64,000 bases of DNA from Arthrobacter sp. zg-Y1110 (GTDB lineage Bacteria > Actinomycetota > Actinomycetes > Actinomycetales > Micrococcaceae), in NCBI RefSeq assembly GCF_025244865.1, contig NZ_CP104272.1, positions 1,178,001 through 1,242,000 on the forward strand. The letters are read 5' to 3'. Under the pieces are notes generated by a model. It was not told where the DNA came from, searched no databases, and was given only the letters and a program-made list of their open reading frames with translations. The position numbers and the translations under genes were made by a program. Positions 7,094 through 16,100 of this stretch are shown piece by piece (positions within the stretch are counted from its first letter, which is position 1; each line of letters starts with the position of its first letter).

Positions 7094-8236
7094 ATGCGTA
7101 TCCAAGTGTCCCTGCATACCCCGGTGCGGCACCCGGAAAACTCCGGCAGCTCACCCACCGACCCTTACGTACAGCTCGTCACCCCCGACGGCGTCCGTAC
7201 CCCGGACCCCCTGTATGACCGCTGGGTCGAGGATATCGACGGCGCCCGGCTGCAGGAGCTCTACATCGACATGGCGGTCATCCGCCGGATCGATACCGAA
7301 GCCACGGCCCTGCAGCGGCAGGGCGAGCTGGGGCTGTGGCCTCCGCTGCTCGGCCAGGAAGCCGCACAAATCGGCTCCGTACGGTCCCTGCGCTCCTCCG
7401 ACTTCGTTTTCCCCAGCTACCGGGAGAACGGCGTGGCATACTGCCGCGGTGTGGAAGTGGGTGACCTGATGCGGGTCTGGCGCGGCAACGCCGGCGCCGG
7501 CTGGGACCCGCATGAAGTGAACATGGCGCCCACCCAGGTCATCATCGGCGCCCAGGCCCTGCACGCCGCCGGCTACGCCATGGGAATCACCCGCGACGGT
7601 ACCGATGACGCGGTGATCAGCTACTTCGGCGACGGCGCCACCAGCCAGGGAGACGTCCACGAGGCGATGGTCTTCGCCTCGAGCTTCAACTCCCCGGTCG
7701 TTTTCTTCTGCTCAAACAACCAATGGGCCATCTCCGAACCGGTCACGCTGCAGGCACAGGTACCCATCGCCAACCGCGCCCCGGGCTTCGGCATCCCGTC
7801 CATCCGGGTGGACGGCAACGATGTCCTTGCGGTTATGGCCGCAACCCGGGAGGCGCTGGACCGGGCCCGCTCCGGCAACGGGCCGACCTTCATTGAAGCG
7901 GTCACCTACCGGATGGGTCCGCACACCACGGCCGACGATCCCACGCGCTACCGGGACTCCGCCGAACTGGAACGGTGGCGGCGAAAGGATCCGCTGTCCC
8001 GGCTGCAGGCGCTGCTGGCTTCCATGGGACTGTTCACCGAAGAGTTCGCCGCCGAAGCCGGCCGCCGGGCCGACGACGTAGCTGCCGAGCTGCGCGCCGC
8101 GTGCCTCGGTATGCCGGACCCGGTGCCCGCAGAAGTTTTTGCCCATGTCTATTCCGAGCCCCACTCCTGGCTGGACCGCCAGCAGGAGCAGTACTCGCGT
8201 TATCTCAGCGGTTTCGCTGGCGAGGAGAACCGGTAA
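7094..8236 (+). CDS. bkdA: Branched-chain 2-oxoacid dehydrogenase E1 component, alpha subunit
   Basis: A 380-residue thiamine-diphosphate E1 alpha subunit. The ThDP/Mg motif is complete: GDG at 179-181 and the closing NN at 208-209 (SNNQWAIS). The PTQVIIGAQALHAAGYA region (about 146-162) and PHTTADDPTRYRD near residue 277 are typical of branched-chain rather than pyruvate enzymes. With E1 beta and E2 it decarboxylates keto acids of Leu, Ile and Val. ATG 7094 abuts a GGAAGG sequence; GTG 7106, spaced 12 nt from it, is a real alternative. Its TAA overlaps the bkdB ATG. Orthologous in context to Rv2497c of M. tuberculosis. Confidence 0.93.
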   Translation: MRIQVSLHTPVRHPENSGSSPTDPYVQLVTPDGVRTPDPLYDRWVEDIDGARLQELYIDMAVIRRIDTEATALQRQGELGLWPPLLGQEAAQIGSVRSLRSSDFVFPSYRENGVAYCRGVEVGDLMRVWRGNAGAGWDPHEVNMAPTQVIIGAQALHAAGYAMGITRDGTDDAVISYFGDGATSQGDVHEAMVFASSFNSPVVFFCSNNQWAISEPVTLQAQVPIANRAPGFGIPSIRVDGNDVLAVMAATREALDRARSGNGPTFIEAVTYRMGPHTTADDPTRYRDSAELERWRRKDPLSRLQALLASMGLFTEEFAAEAGRRADDVAAELRAACLGMPDPVPAEVFAHVYSEPHSWLDRQQEQYSRYLSGFAGEENR

Positions 8237-9255
8237 TGACCAGCATGACCTTCGGGCGGGCGATCAATGCCGGCCTGCGCCGGGCAATGGAACAGGATCC
8301 CCGCGTCCTGATTATGGGTGAGGACGTCGGCAAGCTCGGCGGCGTCTTCCGGATCACAGACGGACTCCAGAAGGACTTCGGTCCGCTGCGCGTCGTGGAC
8401 ACCCCGCTCGCCGAGTCCGGGATCATGGGCACAGCAGTGGGGCTGGCGTTCCGCGGCTACCGCCCCGTAGTGGAGATCCAGTTCGACGGCTTCATCTACC
8501 CGGCGTTCGACCAGATTGTTTCCCAGGTGGCCAAGATGCACTACCGGACCCGCGGAGCAGTGAAACTGCCGCTGACCATCCGGGTTCCCTTCGGCGGCGG
8601 CATCGGATCACCCGAACACCATTCCGAATCACCCGAGGCCTATTTCACCCATACTTCGGGGCTGCGCGTCATCAGCGTGTCCAACCCGCAGGACGCGTAC
8701 ACAATGATCCAGCAGGCCATCGCTTCCGACGATCCGGTGCTCTACTTCGAACCGAAGCGGCGCTACCACGTGAAGGGGGAGGTGGACGAAGCAGCGGCAC
8801 CGCAGCTGCCCATGGGCTCCGCCCGGGTGCTGAACGAGGGCAGCGACGTAACACTGGTCGCCTACGGCCCACTTGTCCCCACCGCCCGCGACGCCGCAGT
8901 GGCGGCCTCGGACGAAGGCGTCTCGGTGGAGGTCATCGACCTGCGCTCGCTCGCACCCGTCGACTTCGCCACCGTGGAGGCCTCCGTGCGCAAGACCGGG
9001 CGGCTGGTGATCACGCACGAGGCAGCCCAGTCCGGCGGCCTGGGCGCGGAGATCGCGGCCAGCATCACCGAGCGCTGCTTCGAGTACCTCGAGCATGCTC
9101 CGGTGCGGGTTACAGGCTTTGACATCCCGTATCCGCCCTCCCGGCTCGAGTCCCACCACCTGCCGGACCTCGACCGCATCCTCGACGGAGTGGACTGTGC
9201 CATGGACCGGCCCAGTTCCCTGGCCGGCGTCGTTTCCGGATCGGCGGCGAGCTGA
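8236..9255 (+). CDS. bkdB: Branched-chain 2-oxoacid dehydrogenase E1 component, beta subunit
   Basis: A 339-residue transketolase-like E1 beta subunit. MTFGRAINAGLRRAMEQDPR and GEDVGKLGGVFRIT (about residues 3-40) form the pyrimidine-binding domain, with the ThDP-activating glutamate in VEIQFDGFIYPAFDQI (about 77-92). The C-terminal transketolase domain includes VEVIDLRSLAPVD and HEAAQSGGLGAEIAA. The start is ATG 8236 in a TAATG overlap with bkdA; the longer upstream reading is out of family. It forms an alpha2beta2 heterotetramer with BkdA. Its TGA overlaps the ATG of bkdC. Confidence 0.95.
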   Translation: MTSMTFGRAINAGLRRAMEQDPRVLIMGEDVGKLGGVFRITDGLQKDFGPLRVVDTPLAESGIMGTAVGLAFRGYRPVVEIQFDGFIYPAFDQIVSQVAKMHYRTRGAVKLPLTIRVPFGGGIGSPEHHSESPEAYFTHTSGLRVISVSNPQDAYTMIQQAIASDDPVLYFEPKRRYHVKGEVDEAAAPQLPMGSARVLNEGSDVTLVAYGPLVPTARDAAVAASDEGVSVEVIDLRSLAPVDFATVEASVRKTGRLVITHEAAQSGGLGAEIAASITERCFEYLEHAPVRVTGFDIPYPPSRLESHHLPDLDRILDGVDCAMDRPSSLAGVVSGSAAS

Positions 9256-10610
9256 TGCTGCGCGAATTCCGCCTCCCGGATCTGGGGGAGGGGCTCACCG
9301 AGTCCGAGATCCTGAACTGGCACGTCAGCGTGGGGGATATCGTCCAGCTGAACCAGGTGATTGCCGATGTTGAGACAGCCAAGGCGGTGGTGGAGCTGCC
9401 GTCCCCCTACGCCGGGACAGTGGCCCGCCTGCACGAACAGGCCGGAACGGTGGTCGAGGTCGGATCCCCGATCGTTTCATTCGAGGTAGCGGTGCCTGCG
9501 GGTGCCGAGGCAGAAGCGGCCGGCGAGCCGGTGCAGGCCAAGCGGGAGCCGAACCTGGTGGGGTACGGTGCGGTGCCGGATGCCACCGGTCGCCCCGCCC
9601 GACGACGCCGCGGCCCGGCTCCTGCCCCGGGACCCGTGCCTGCCGCGGTGCCTGCGGCTGAGGCTGCCCCTGCTGCGGCTGCGGCTGCACCCGTGCCTGC
9701 CCCCGTGCAGGAGCGTCCGCGATCCACCCCGCCGGTCCGCAAGCTGGCCCGGGATATGGGAGTGGACCTCACCCAGGTACACGGCTCCGGCCCGGGCGGG
9801 CTCGTGGTGCGTACCGACGTCGTCCGTGCTGCTTCACCCGCCGCCGAAACGGCGCCAACATCCGCAATGAACTCCGCCGCTGCCGTGCCTGCCCCGCCGG
9901 CGCCGGAGGGGCGGGAGGAACGGATCGCCATCTCCGGCATGCGGAAGCATACTGCTGCCGCCATGGTGGCCAGCGCCTTCACTGCTCCCCATGCCACGGT
10001 GTTCCTCACGGTGGATGTCACTCCCACCATGGAGCTGCTGGAACGGCTCCGGCAGCAGCCGGCCTTCAACGGCTTGAAGCTGTCTCCGCTGACGCTGGCG
10101 GCCAAGGCGGTTTGTCTGGGGCTGAAGCGTTTCCCGTCGCTGAATTCGCGGTGGGATGAGTCCGCACGGGAAATCATCCGCTACAACTACGTGAACCTCG
10201 GCATTGCCGCGGCCACGCCGCGCGGGCTGATGGTTCCCAACATCAAGGATGCCCAGACACTGAGCCTGCATGGCCTGGCTGCTGCGGTGACGTCCCTGGC
10301 GCAGACCGCACGGGAGGGCAGGACGCAGCCCGCGGACCTGGCGGGCGGGACCATCTCCATCTCCAACGTGGGGGTGTTCGGCGTCGACACCGGAACGCCC
10401 ATCCTGAATCCGGGAGAGGCAGCCATCCTGGCGCTGGGGGCAGTCCGCCGGCAGCCGTGGGAGTACAACGGAGCCATTGCCCTGCGCTCGGTAATGACCC
10501 TGAGCCTCTCCTTTGACCACCGGCTCGTCGACGGCGAGCAGGGGGCAGGGTTCCTGAGCGAAGTGGGAGCCGTTCTGGCCGAGCCCGCACTGGCACTGGC
10601 CATGGCTTAG
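9255..10610 (+). CDS. bkdC: Branched-chain 2-oxoacid dehydrogenase E2, dihydrolipoyl acyltransferase
   Basis: A 451-residue E2 with one lipoyl domain (about 1-80, lipoyl-lysine K43 in DVETAKAVVEL), an Ala/Pro linker (about 105-155), a peripheral-subunit-binding domain (VRKLARDMGVDLTQVHGSG, about 161-190), a second linker and the acyltransferase core (about 220-451) with the catalytic motif DHRLVDG (H422, D426). It passes the branched acyl group from E1 to CoA. No E3 (lipoamide dehydrogenase) gene is nearby, so it must be supplied from elsewhere. Start overlaps bkdB stop (TGATG). A strong terminator follows. Confidence 0.95.
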   Translation: MLREFRLPDLGEGLTESEILNWHVSVGDIVQLNQVIADVETAKAVVELPSPYAGTVARLHEQAGTVVEVGSPIVSFEVAVPAGAEAEAAGEPVQAKREPNLVGYGAVPDATGRPARRRRGPAPAPGPVPAAVPAAEAAPAAAAAAPVPAPVQERPRSTPPVRKLARDMGVDLTQVHGSGPGGLVVRTDVVRAASPAAETAPTSAMNSAAAVPAPPAPEGREERIAISGMRKHTAAAMVASAFTAPHATVFLTVDVTPTMELLERLRQQPAFNGLKLSPLTLAAKAVCLGLKRFPSLNSRWDESAREIIRYNYVNLGIAAATPRGLMVPNIKDAQTLSLHGLAAAVTSLAQTAREGRTQPADLAGGTISISNVGVFGVDTGTPILNPGEAAILALGAVRRQPWEYNGAIALRSVMTLSLSFDHRLVDGEQGAGFLSEVGAVLAEPALALAMA

Positions 10611-10635
10611 GAGCAGAAAGGGGCTTAGACGCATC

Positions 10636-10672
10636 AAGGGCCGCCTGCGGAGAAATCCGCAGGCGGCCCTTT
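10636..10672 (+). terminator. Rho-independent terminator of bkdABC
   Basis: A 16-bp stem (10636-10651 with 10656-10671), core GGGCCGCCTGCGGA / TCCGCAGGCGGCCC, with a GAAA tetraloop and a short T-run. Confidence 0.9.
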
Positions 10673-10727
10673 ACCCTGCTGCAGCCCGGGCCGGCGACGG
10701 GGACGGAGACAGCTTCGGTGTCCGCTT

Positions 10728-10812
10728 CGGTGCCCGGAAAGGCGGCAACGAAATCCCTTGCTCGCAGAGCTCGCCGGGATATTAAAGCCGCCTTATCCCG
10801 GCGCCTACGTCG
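10728..10812 (+). repeat. 85-bp dispersed hairpin repeat, copy A
   Basis: This segment is repeated at 23606-23690 with about 92% identity. Its 67-bp core, from CGGTGCCCGG to GCCGCCTTATCC, has two differences. In this copy a perfect 10-bp inverted repeat, CGCCGGGATA (10772-10781) and TATCCCGGCG (10794-10803), encloses a 12-nt loop. It lies in a gene-free stretch. Small overlapping ORFs here are not convincing. Confidence 0.75.
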
Positions 10813-11019
10813 GACCCGCCCTGTGGCGGTGCCCGGGGCGGACGCTGCCCCGCCGTTCCTGCGTTTTGTCCAGATCCCTCCGGATTGTCCGGATCCCTGC
10901 GCAGCGCGGCGTAGGGATTGCCACAAACCGAAGGGATTCCGACAACCCGAAGGGAATCCGGGCCCGGTGCCCTGAAATCACGCGCTTCCCGGTCCGGCGT
11001 GGCAGGAAAAGCGCGGGAG
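10813..11019. other. Gene-free intergenic stretch with short repeats
   Basis: I see no credible gene. Near 10935-10970 the motif ACCGAAGGGA occurs twice (ACCGAAGGGATTCC, then ACCCGAAGGGAATCC), creating an inverted pair GGATTCC / GGAATCC. It could act as a weak terminator for the minus-strand GNAT gene ending at 11020. Confidence 0.4.
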
Positions 11020-11487
11020 CTAGGCCAGTTCGAGCTCGAGTTCCTTGACCACGGCGCCGCGGGCATTGGCGAAGCCCTGCGTTTCACCGATAACGGTGAA
11101 GCCGTATTTCTCCAGGATGCGGATGGAACTGACGTTGTCCGCAACGGCACGTGCCCGGATCGGGCGTTCGGCGAATTCCTCCAGGAACAACCCCACCGCC
11201 GCGGTGGTGATGCCCTGCCCCCAGTGCGCCTTGTCAATCCAGTAGCTGATCTCGGGAATGTCACCGTCACGGTAGGCGAGGATGCTGCCTACCACTTCGC
11301 CGTCGGCCACAATGGTGCGCACGGTGACGGTCGGATCGTTCAGGATGCTCTGCCAATGGTGGTCAAAGACGCCGCGGTCCGCCGGGTTCTTGGCGCTGAA
11401 CGCGGCCATATGGTTGGCACTCGGGTCCAGCTGGTGGGAGAAAAACTCCTCCAGGTCGGCGGGAACTACGGCACGAAGCTCAATCAC
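11020..11487 (-). CDS. GNAT-family N-acetyltransferase (RimJ/RimL type)
   Basis: A 155-residue acetyltransferase. The N-terminal strand MIELRAVVPADLEEFFSHQ, the VADGEVVGSILAYRDG strand and the acetyl-CoA loop around YWIDKAHWGQGITTAAVGLF (about residues 81-100, Q/R-x-x-G/A type) are followed by the RimJ/RimL-like ARAVADNVSSIRILEKYGF (about 111-129). The start is GTG at 11487, preceded by a weak AGAAAG. The target is unknown; proteins of this shape modify small molecules or protein N-termini. It stands between the bkd terminator region and the TetR gene on the same strand as the latter, 63 bp downstream of it. Confidence 0.88.
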   Translation of the reverse strand: MIELRAVVPADLEEFFSHQLDPSANHMAAFSAKNPADRGVFDHHWQSILNDPTVTVRTIVADGEVVGSILAYRDGDIPEISYWIDKAHWGQGITTAAVGLFLEEFAERPIRARAVADNVSSIRILEKYGFTVIGETQGFANARGAVVKELELELA

Positions 11488-11550
11488 GGCAGGTCTTTCT
11501 GCTCGGGGGGGTGGAGTTCTGCCTGCCGGGAACGCCGGCAGGCCTGACAG

Positions 11551-12177
11551 CTATTGGACGTTCAAGGCCGCCCACGCCATTCTATCGAGCAGCGTACGAA
11601 GCCTTGCCGTCTCGCGGGCGCTGATCCGGCCGCGGACGGTATGGGAGGTGGAATTGATCAGGCCGAAGACACCTTGGGCCCGGTGCCGCAGCAACGGCAG
11701 GTCGGAGCCGGGGTGCAGCGCGGAAAGCGCGTCCACCCAGACCTCGACGTACTGTCGCTGCAGGGAGCGTACCCGCCGTTCGTCGCCTTCCGGCAGGCTG
11801 CCCAGATCCCGGTCCTGGACCCGGATCACGTCCGCCTGGCGCAGCGCGAAATCAACCTGGAATTCCACCAGGCCGCGCAGGGCGATTTCCGGGGTCGAAG
11901 ATTCGGCGACCACCGCCTTCCCGCCCTCCAGCAGGTCCTCGCTGACACCGATCAGCAGGGCGGAGAGCACTGCGGGTTTGCCGCTGAAATGCCGGTAGAC
12001 CGCCGGTCCGCTGACCCCTGCGGCGGCACCGAGCTCCTCAATGGAGACACCGTTGTAGCCGCGTTCGGCAAACAGGGATGCGGCGGCGTCGAGCATTACT
12101 GCCCGACGGGAGGCCTTTGCCTGGCTGCGCCCGGTCATTCGGGCCTCTGCTGTTGCTTCGTCTTTTGCTACGTCCAT
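11551..12177 (-). CDS. TetR-family repressor of the leucine/acyl-CoA degradation operon
   Basis: A 208-residue TetR regulator. The HTH (about residues 22-65) reads RAVMLDAAASLFAERGYNGV, then EELGAAAGVSGPAVYRHFSGK. An all-helical ligand domain follows. I place the start at ATG 12177, which has AAGGGG a suitable distance upstream; a longer reading would run into the operator. It is divergent from accD1-accA1-acd, and a large palindrome lies between them. The same arrangement exists in M. tuberculosis, where a TetR gene lies beside the accD1 cluster. The effector is probably an acyl-CoA. Confidence 0.93.
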   Translation of the reverse strand: MDVAKDEATAEARMTGRSQAKASRRAVMLDAAASLFAERGYNGVSIEELGAAAGVSGPAVYRHFSGKPAVLSALLIGVSEDLLEGGKAVVAESSTPEIALRGLVEFQVDFALRQADVIRVQDRDLGSLPEGDERRVRSLQRQYVEVWVDALSALHPGSDLPLLRHRAQGVFGLINSTSHTVRGRISARETARLRTLLDRMAWAALNVQ

Positions 12178-12228
12178 TCCCACCCCTTCTGATTGGACTG
12201 CGCATTTATTCCTATTGTGGTGGACAGG

Positions 12229-12275
12229 TGAGTTAATAACCAATAACCTGACTTGGGTTAGGGGTTATTAACTCA
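12229..12275. promoter_or_regulatory. 47-bp palindromic operator between the TetR gene and accD1
   Basis: Two perfect 13-bp arms, TGAGTTAATAACC (12229-12241) and GGTTATTAACTCA (12263-12275), share their centre (12252) with an inner pair TAACC (12244-12248) and GGTTA (12256-12260). The element is AT-rich in a GC-rich setting and could take two TetR dimers, repressing both divergent genes. Confidence 0.8.
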
Positions 12276-12320
12276 GCTTAGTGCAGGGTTTTCCCTCGCC
12301 ACTGTTGCAGAAAGACGTCA

Positions 12321-13925
12321 ATGGAGACACTGAAATCCGGGTTGGATACGGCTTCGGCCGCGTTTGCCGCAAATGCCGCGGCGCAGCAGGCGCTGGTACA
12401 GGAGCTGCGCGGACGGCTGGCGGACGCCGCCGCCGGCGGACCGCAGCGTTCCCGCGAGCGGCACACGGCACGCGGAAAGCTGCTGCCCCGCGAGCGGGTC
12501 ATCCGTCTCCTGGACGAGGGCAGCCCCTTCCTTGAAGTGGCGCCGCTGGCCGCTGCGGACATGTACGACGGCGAGTGCCCCGGTGCGGGACTGATCGCCG
12601 GCATCGGCCTGGTGCAGGGCCGGCAGGTGATGATCCTGTCCAATGACGCCACGGTCAAGGGCGGAACGTACTACCCGATGACGGTCAAAAAGCATCTGCG
12701 GGCACAGGAAATCGCTTTGGAAAACCGGCTGCCGTGCATTTACCTGGTGGACTCCGGCGGAGCTTTCCTTCCCCGGCAGGACGAGGTTTTTCCCGACCGG
12801 GAGCATTTCGGCAGGATTTTCTTCAACCAGGCGCAGATGTCCGCGCGGAAAATCCCGCAGATCGCCGCCGTCCTGGGCTCCTGCACCGCCGGCGGCGCCT
12901 ATGTGCCGGCAATGAGCGACGAAACCGTGATTGTGCGCAACCAGGGGACCATCTTCCTGGGCGGCCCGCCGCTGGTGAAGGCAGCCATCGGCGAGATCGT
13001 CACCGCGGAGGAACTGGGCGGCGGAGACGTGCACTCCCGCATCAGCGGCGTCACCGACCATCTGGCCGAAAACGACGCCCACGCCCTGGAGATAGTGCGC
13101 AGCATCGTGGAGACCTTCCCGCAGCAGGAACCGGTAGGGGACATTGCGGAGTCCCGGCCGCCCGCCGAGGACCCGGCCGAAATCTACGGCACCGTTCCCA
13201 CCGATCTGCAGACCCCCTATGACGTACGCGAACTGATCGCCCGCCTGGTGGACGCCAGCGAGTTCCACGAGTTCAAGAAGGAGTACGGCACCACCCTGGT
13301 CACCGGGTTCGCCCGGCTGCACGGCCACCGGATCGGCATCGTTGCCAACAACGGCGTGCTGTTCAGCGAATCAGCACTCAAGGGTGCCCACTTCATTGAG
13401 TTGTGCGACCAGCGCGGCATCCCCCTGGTGTTCCTGCAGAACATTTCCGGGTTCATGGTCGGCCGGGATTACGAAGCAGGCGGAATCGCCAAGAACGGCG
13501 CCAAAATGGTCACCGCGGTGGCCACCTGCCGCGTTCCCAAACTGACGGTGGTGGTGGGCGGTTCCTTCGGAGCCGGCAACTACTCCATGTGCGGACGGGC
13601 GTACTCGCCGCGCTTTATGTGGATGTGGCCGGCCGCCCGGATTTCCGTCATGGGCGGAGCCCAGGCATCGTCGGTGCTGGCCACCGTCAAGCGGGACCAG
13701 CTCGAGGGCCGCGGCGAGGAATGGCCGGCGGAGGACGAGGAAGCCTTCAAGGCCCCGATCCGCGAAACCTACGAAACCCAGGGCAGCCCGTATTACTCCA
13801 CGGCACGGCTGTGGGACGACGGCATCATCGACCCACTCGACACCCGCACCGTCCTGGGCCTGGCCCTGGACGTCTGCGCCAACGCACCCCTGCCGGAGAC
13901 CTCCTTCGGCCTGTTCCGGATGTGA
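12321..13925 (+). CDS. accD1: Acyl-CoA carboxylase beta subunit (methylcrotonyl-CoA carboxylase type)
   Basis: A 534-residue carboxyltransferase subunit with two crotonase-like halves. Visible features are [22 protein letters not shown] (about 137-158), the oxyanion region [20 protein letters not shown] (about 187-206) and, in the second half, [20 protein letters not shown] (about 415-434). Sequence and operon match the 3-methylcrotonyl-CoA carboxylase branch (LiuB; Rv2502c). It transfers carboxyl from biotin to the acyl-CoA in leucine breakdown. It starts 46 bp downstream of the operator and is first in the operon; accA1 begins 6 bp after its stop. Confidence 0.93.
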   Translation: METLKSGLDTASAAFAANAAAQQALVQELRGRLADAAAGGPQRSRERHTARGKLLPRERVIRLLDEGSPFLEVAPLAAADMYDGECPGAGLIAGIGLVQGRQVMILSNDATVKGGTYYPMTVKKHLRAQEIALENRLPCIYLVDSGGAFLPRQDEVFPDREHFGRIFFNQAQMSARKIPQIAAVLGSCTAGGAYVPAMSDETVIVRNQGTIFLGGPPLVKAAIGEIVTAEELGGGDVHSRISGVTDHLAENDAHALEIVRSIVETFPQQEPVGDIAESRPPAEDPAEIYGTVPTDLQTPYDVRELIARLVDASEFHEFKKEYGTTLVTGFARLHGHRIGIVANNGVLFSESALKGAHFIELCDQRGIPLVFLQNISGFMVGRDYEAGGIAKNGAKMVTAVATCRVPKLTVVVGGSFGAGNYSMCGRAYSPRFMWMWPAARISVMGGAQASSVLATVKRDQLEGRGEEWPAEDEEAFKAPIRETYETQGSPYYSTARLWDDGIIDPLDTRTVLGLALDVCANAPLPETSFGLFRM

Positions 13926-13931
13926 GCGACT

Positions 13932-16100
13932 ATGACCCCGCAGCCCTATAACGCCGCACCGCTTTTCGACACCGTCCTGGTCGCCAACCGCGGCGAAATC
14001 GCCTGCCGTGTTATCCGCACCCTGAGGACGCTGGGGATCCGGTCGGTGGCCGTCTACAGCGACGACGACGCCGGTGCCCGCCATGTGCGCGAAGCCGACC
14101 TCGCGGTCCGGCTCGGCCCGGCACCGGCCCGGCAGAGCTACCTCTCCGTGGACGCAGTGCTCGCCGCCTGCCGCAGCACCGGGGCACAGGCCGTGCATCC
14201 CGGCTACGGGTTCCTGAGCGAAAACGCGGACTTCGCCTCCGCCCTGGCTGACGCCGGAATCACCTTCATCGGCCCGCCGGTCCGGTCCCTCGATCTGATG
14301 GGGGACAAGATCCGCGCCAAGAACCATGTGCAGGCACACGGCGTACCGGTGGTTCCCGGGATCGCCGAACCAGGCCTGGACGATGCCCGCCTGCTGGCGG
14401 CCGCAGCCGACGTCGGCTATCCCATCCTGATCAAGCCCTCCGCCGGCGGCGGCGGCAAAGGCATGCAGGCCGTGCAGAATCCCGGCGACCTGCCGGCAGC
14501 ACTGCAGACGGCCCGGCGGGTGGCCGCGTCGGCCTTCGGCGACGACACCCTGTTCCTGGAACGGCTGGTCTCCTCACCCCGGCACATCGAGGTGCAGATC
14601 CTCGCGGACACGCACGGGAACGTCGTCCACCTGGGGGAGCGGGAATGCTCGCTGCAGCGGCGGCACCAGAAAGTCATCGAGGAAGCACCCTCCGTGCTGC
14701 TGGACGCGGCCACCCGGGAACGCATCGGCGAGGCGGCGTGCAATGCCGCCCGCTCCGTGGATTACACCGGGGCGGGAACCGTGGAGTTCCTGGTTTCCGA
14801 CGCCGCTCCGGACGAGTTCTTCTTTATGGAAATGAACACCCGCCTGCAGGTGGAACATCCAGTGACCGAAATGGTCACCGGCGTGGACCTGGTGGCCGAG
14901 CAGATCCGGATTGCCGCAGGGCATCCGCTGTCCCTCAAACAGGAGGATGTCACCCTCACGGGGCATGCGGTGGAAGCCCGGATCTACGCGGAGGACCCGG
15001 AGCGGGACTTCCTGCCGACGTCGGGCTCCGTGCAGTGGCTGCGCGAACCCGCCGGCGACGGCGTGCGGGTGGATTCCTCCCTGCTGCCCGGACTGGCCGT
15101 TTCCTCCAGCTATGACCCGATGCTGGCCAAGGTCATCGCCTGGGGGCCTGACCGTGCCGCCGCACTGGCCCGCCTGGACACGGCGCTCGCGGGTACCGCA
15201 GTGCTGGGCATCGGCACCAACGTGGAATACCTCCGCCTGCTGCTGGCCGATCCCGATGTCCGCGCCGGGCGGCTGGACACCACCCTGATCGAGCGGCGCC
15301 TGCCCGGACTGAAGTTCCGGTCGCCGCAGGTCCCCGAACTCGCCGCAGCCGCCCTGATGTACGTGCAGGAGCTGGCGGACACGGCGTCGGGTTCTCCCTG
15401 GCGGCGGGCGGACGGCTGGCGGATCGCCGGAAGCGGTGCGGGCGGCGGGAACGGCAACGCCGGCGGAACGCCCCTGCACCTGGTCTTTGCCGCCCCGGCA
15501 CCCGGCGGCAACGACGTCGAAGTGGTCGTTACCGGCACCGCTCGGGACGCAGCGGTGCGGATCGGCGGGATAACGCACACCGCCTCCCTGCTGGCCGGCA
15601 GCGGGACCCGGGACGGGGGACGCGTGAGCGTTTCCCTGGACGGGGTCCTGCACAGCTTCACTGTCGCCGCCGAACCGGAAACCGGGGCGTTCTGGCTCGC
15701 CGGAGGAACGGCCGGCGAGCTGTTCACGGTCCGGTTGCGCCTGCGCAGCCGGCGCGAGCAGCTGGACCGGCACCTGGCGGCAGCCGGACGCGTTGCCGGC
15801 GAAGCGGACCCGGTGGTGCGCTCGCCGATGCCGGGCACCGTCGTCGCGGTGGCCGTGGCGGACGGTGACCGGGTACCCGCCGGGGCGCCGCTGCTCAGCG
15901 TCGAAGCCATGAAGATGGAACACCAGCTGCGGGCACCCATGGCCGGCATCGTCTCCCTCAGCCTGAAGCCCGGAGACCTGGTGAAGGCCGACCAGGTCCT
16001 GGCCACCCTCACGCCGGAAACGGAAACGGAAACGGATTCCCGCACCGACGCCGCAACAGACCCGCACAACGAACAAGGAGCAGACCATGCCCGACTTTGA
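13932..16100 (+). CDS. accA1: Acyl-CoA carboxylase alpha subunit: biotin carboxylase plus biotin carrier
   Basis: A 722-residue fusion. The biotin carboxylase domain (about 10-455) shows [15 protein letters not shown], the ATP-grasp loop [12 protein letters not shown] and [21 protein letters not shown] linker domain follows, then a C-terminal biotinyl domain with the biotin lysine K661 in EAMKMEHQL. It carboxylates biotin for AccD1. The last 29 residues are a low-complexity tail containing ETETET, encoded by an ACGGAA microrepeat near 16014-16034; it overlaps the next gene by 14 bp and may be dispensable. Matches LiuD/Rv2501c. Confidence 0.93.
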   Translation: MTPQPYNAAPLFDTVLVANRGEIACRVIRTLRTLGIRSVAVYSDDDAGARHVREADLAVRLGPAPARQSYLSVDAVLAACRSTGAQAVHPGYGFLSENADFASALADAGITFIGPPVRSLDLMGDKIRAKNHVQAHGVPVVPGIAEPGLDDARLLAAAADVGYPILIKPSAGGGGKGMQAVQNPGDLPAALQTARRVAASAFGDDTLFLERLVSSPRHIEVQILADTHGNVVHLGERECSLQRRHQKVIEEAPSVLLDAATRERIGEAACNAARSVDYTGAGTVEFLVSDAAPDEFFFMEMNTRLQVEHPVTEMVTGVDLVAEQIRIAAGHPLSLKQEDVTLTGHAVEARIYAEDPERDFLPTSGSVQWLREPAGDGVRVDSSLLPGLAVSSSYDPMLAKVIAWGPDRAAALARLDTALAGTAVLGIGTNVEYLRLLLADPDVRAGRLDTTLIERRLPGLKFRSPQVPELAAAALMYVQELADTASGSPWRRADGWRIAGSGAGGGNGNAGGTPLHLVFAAPAPGGNDVEVVVTGTARDAAVRIGGITHTASLLAGSGTRDGGRVSVSLDGVLHSFTVAAEPETGAFWLAGGTAGELFTVRLRLRSRREQLDRHLAAAGRVAGEADPVVRSPMPGTVVAVAVADGDRVPAGAPLLSVEAMKMEHQLRAPMAGIVSLSLKPGDLVKADQVLATLTPETETETDSRTDAATDPHNEQGADHARL

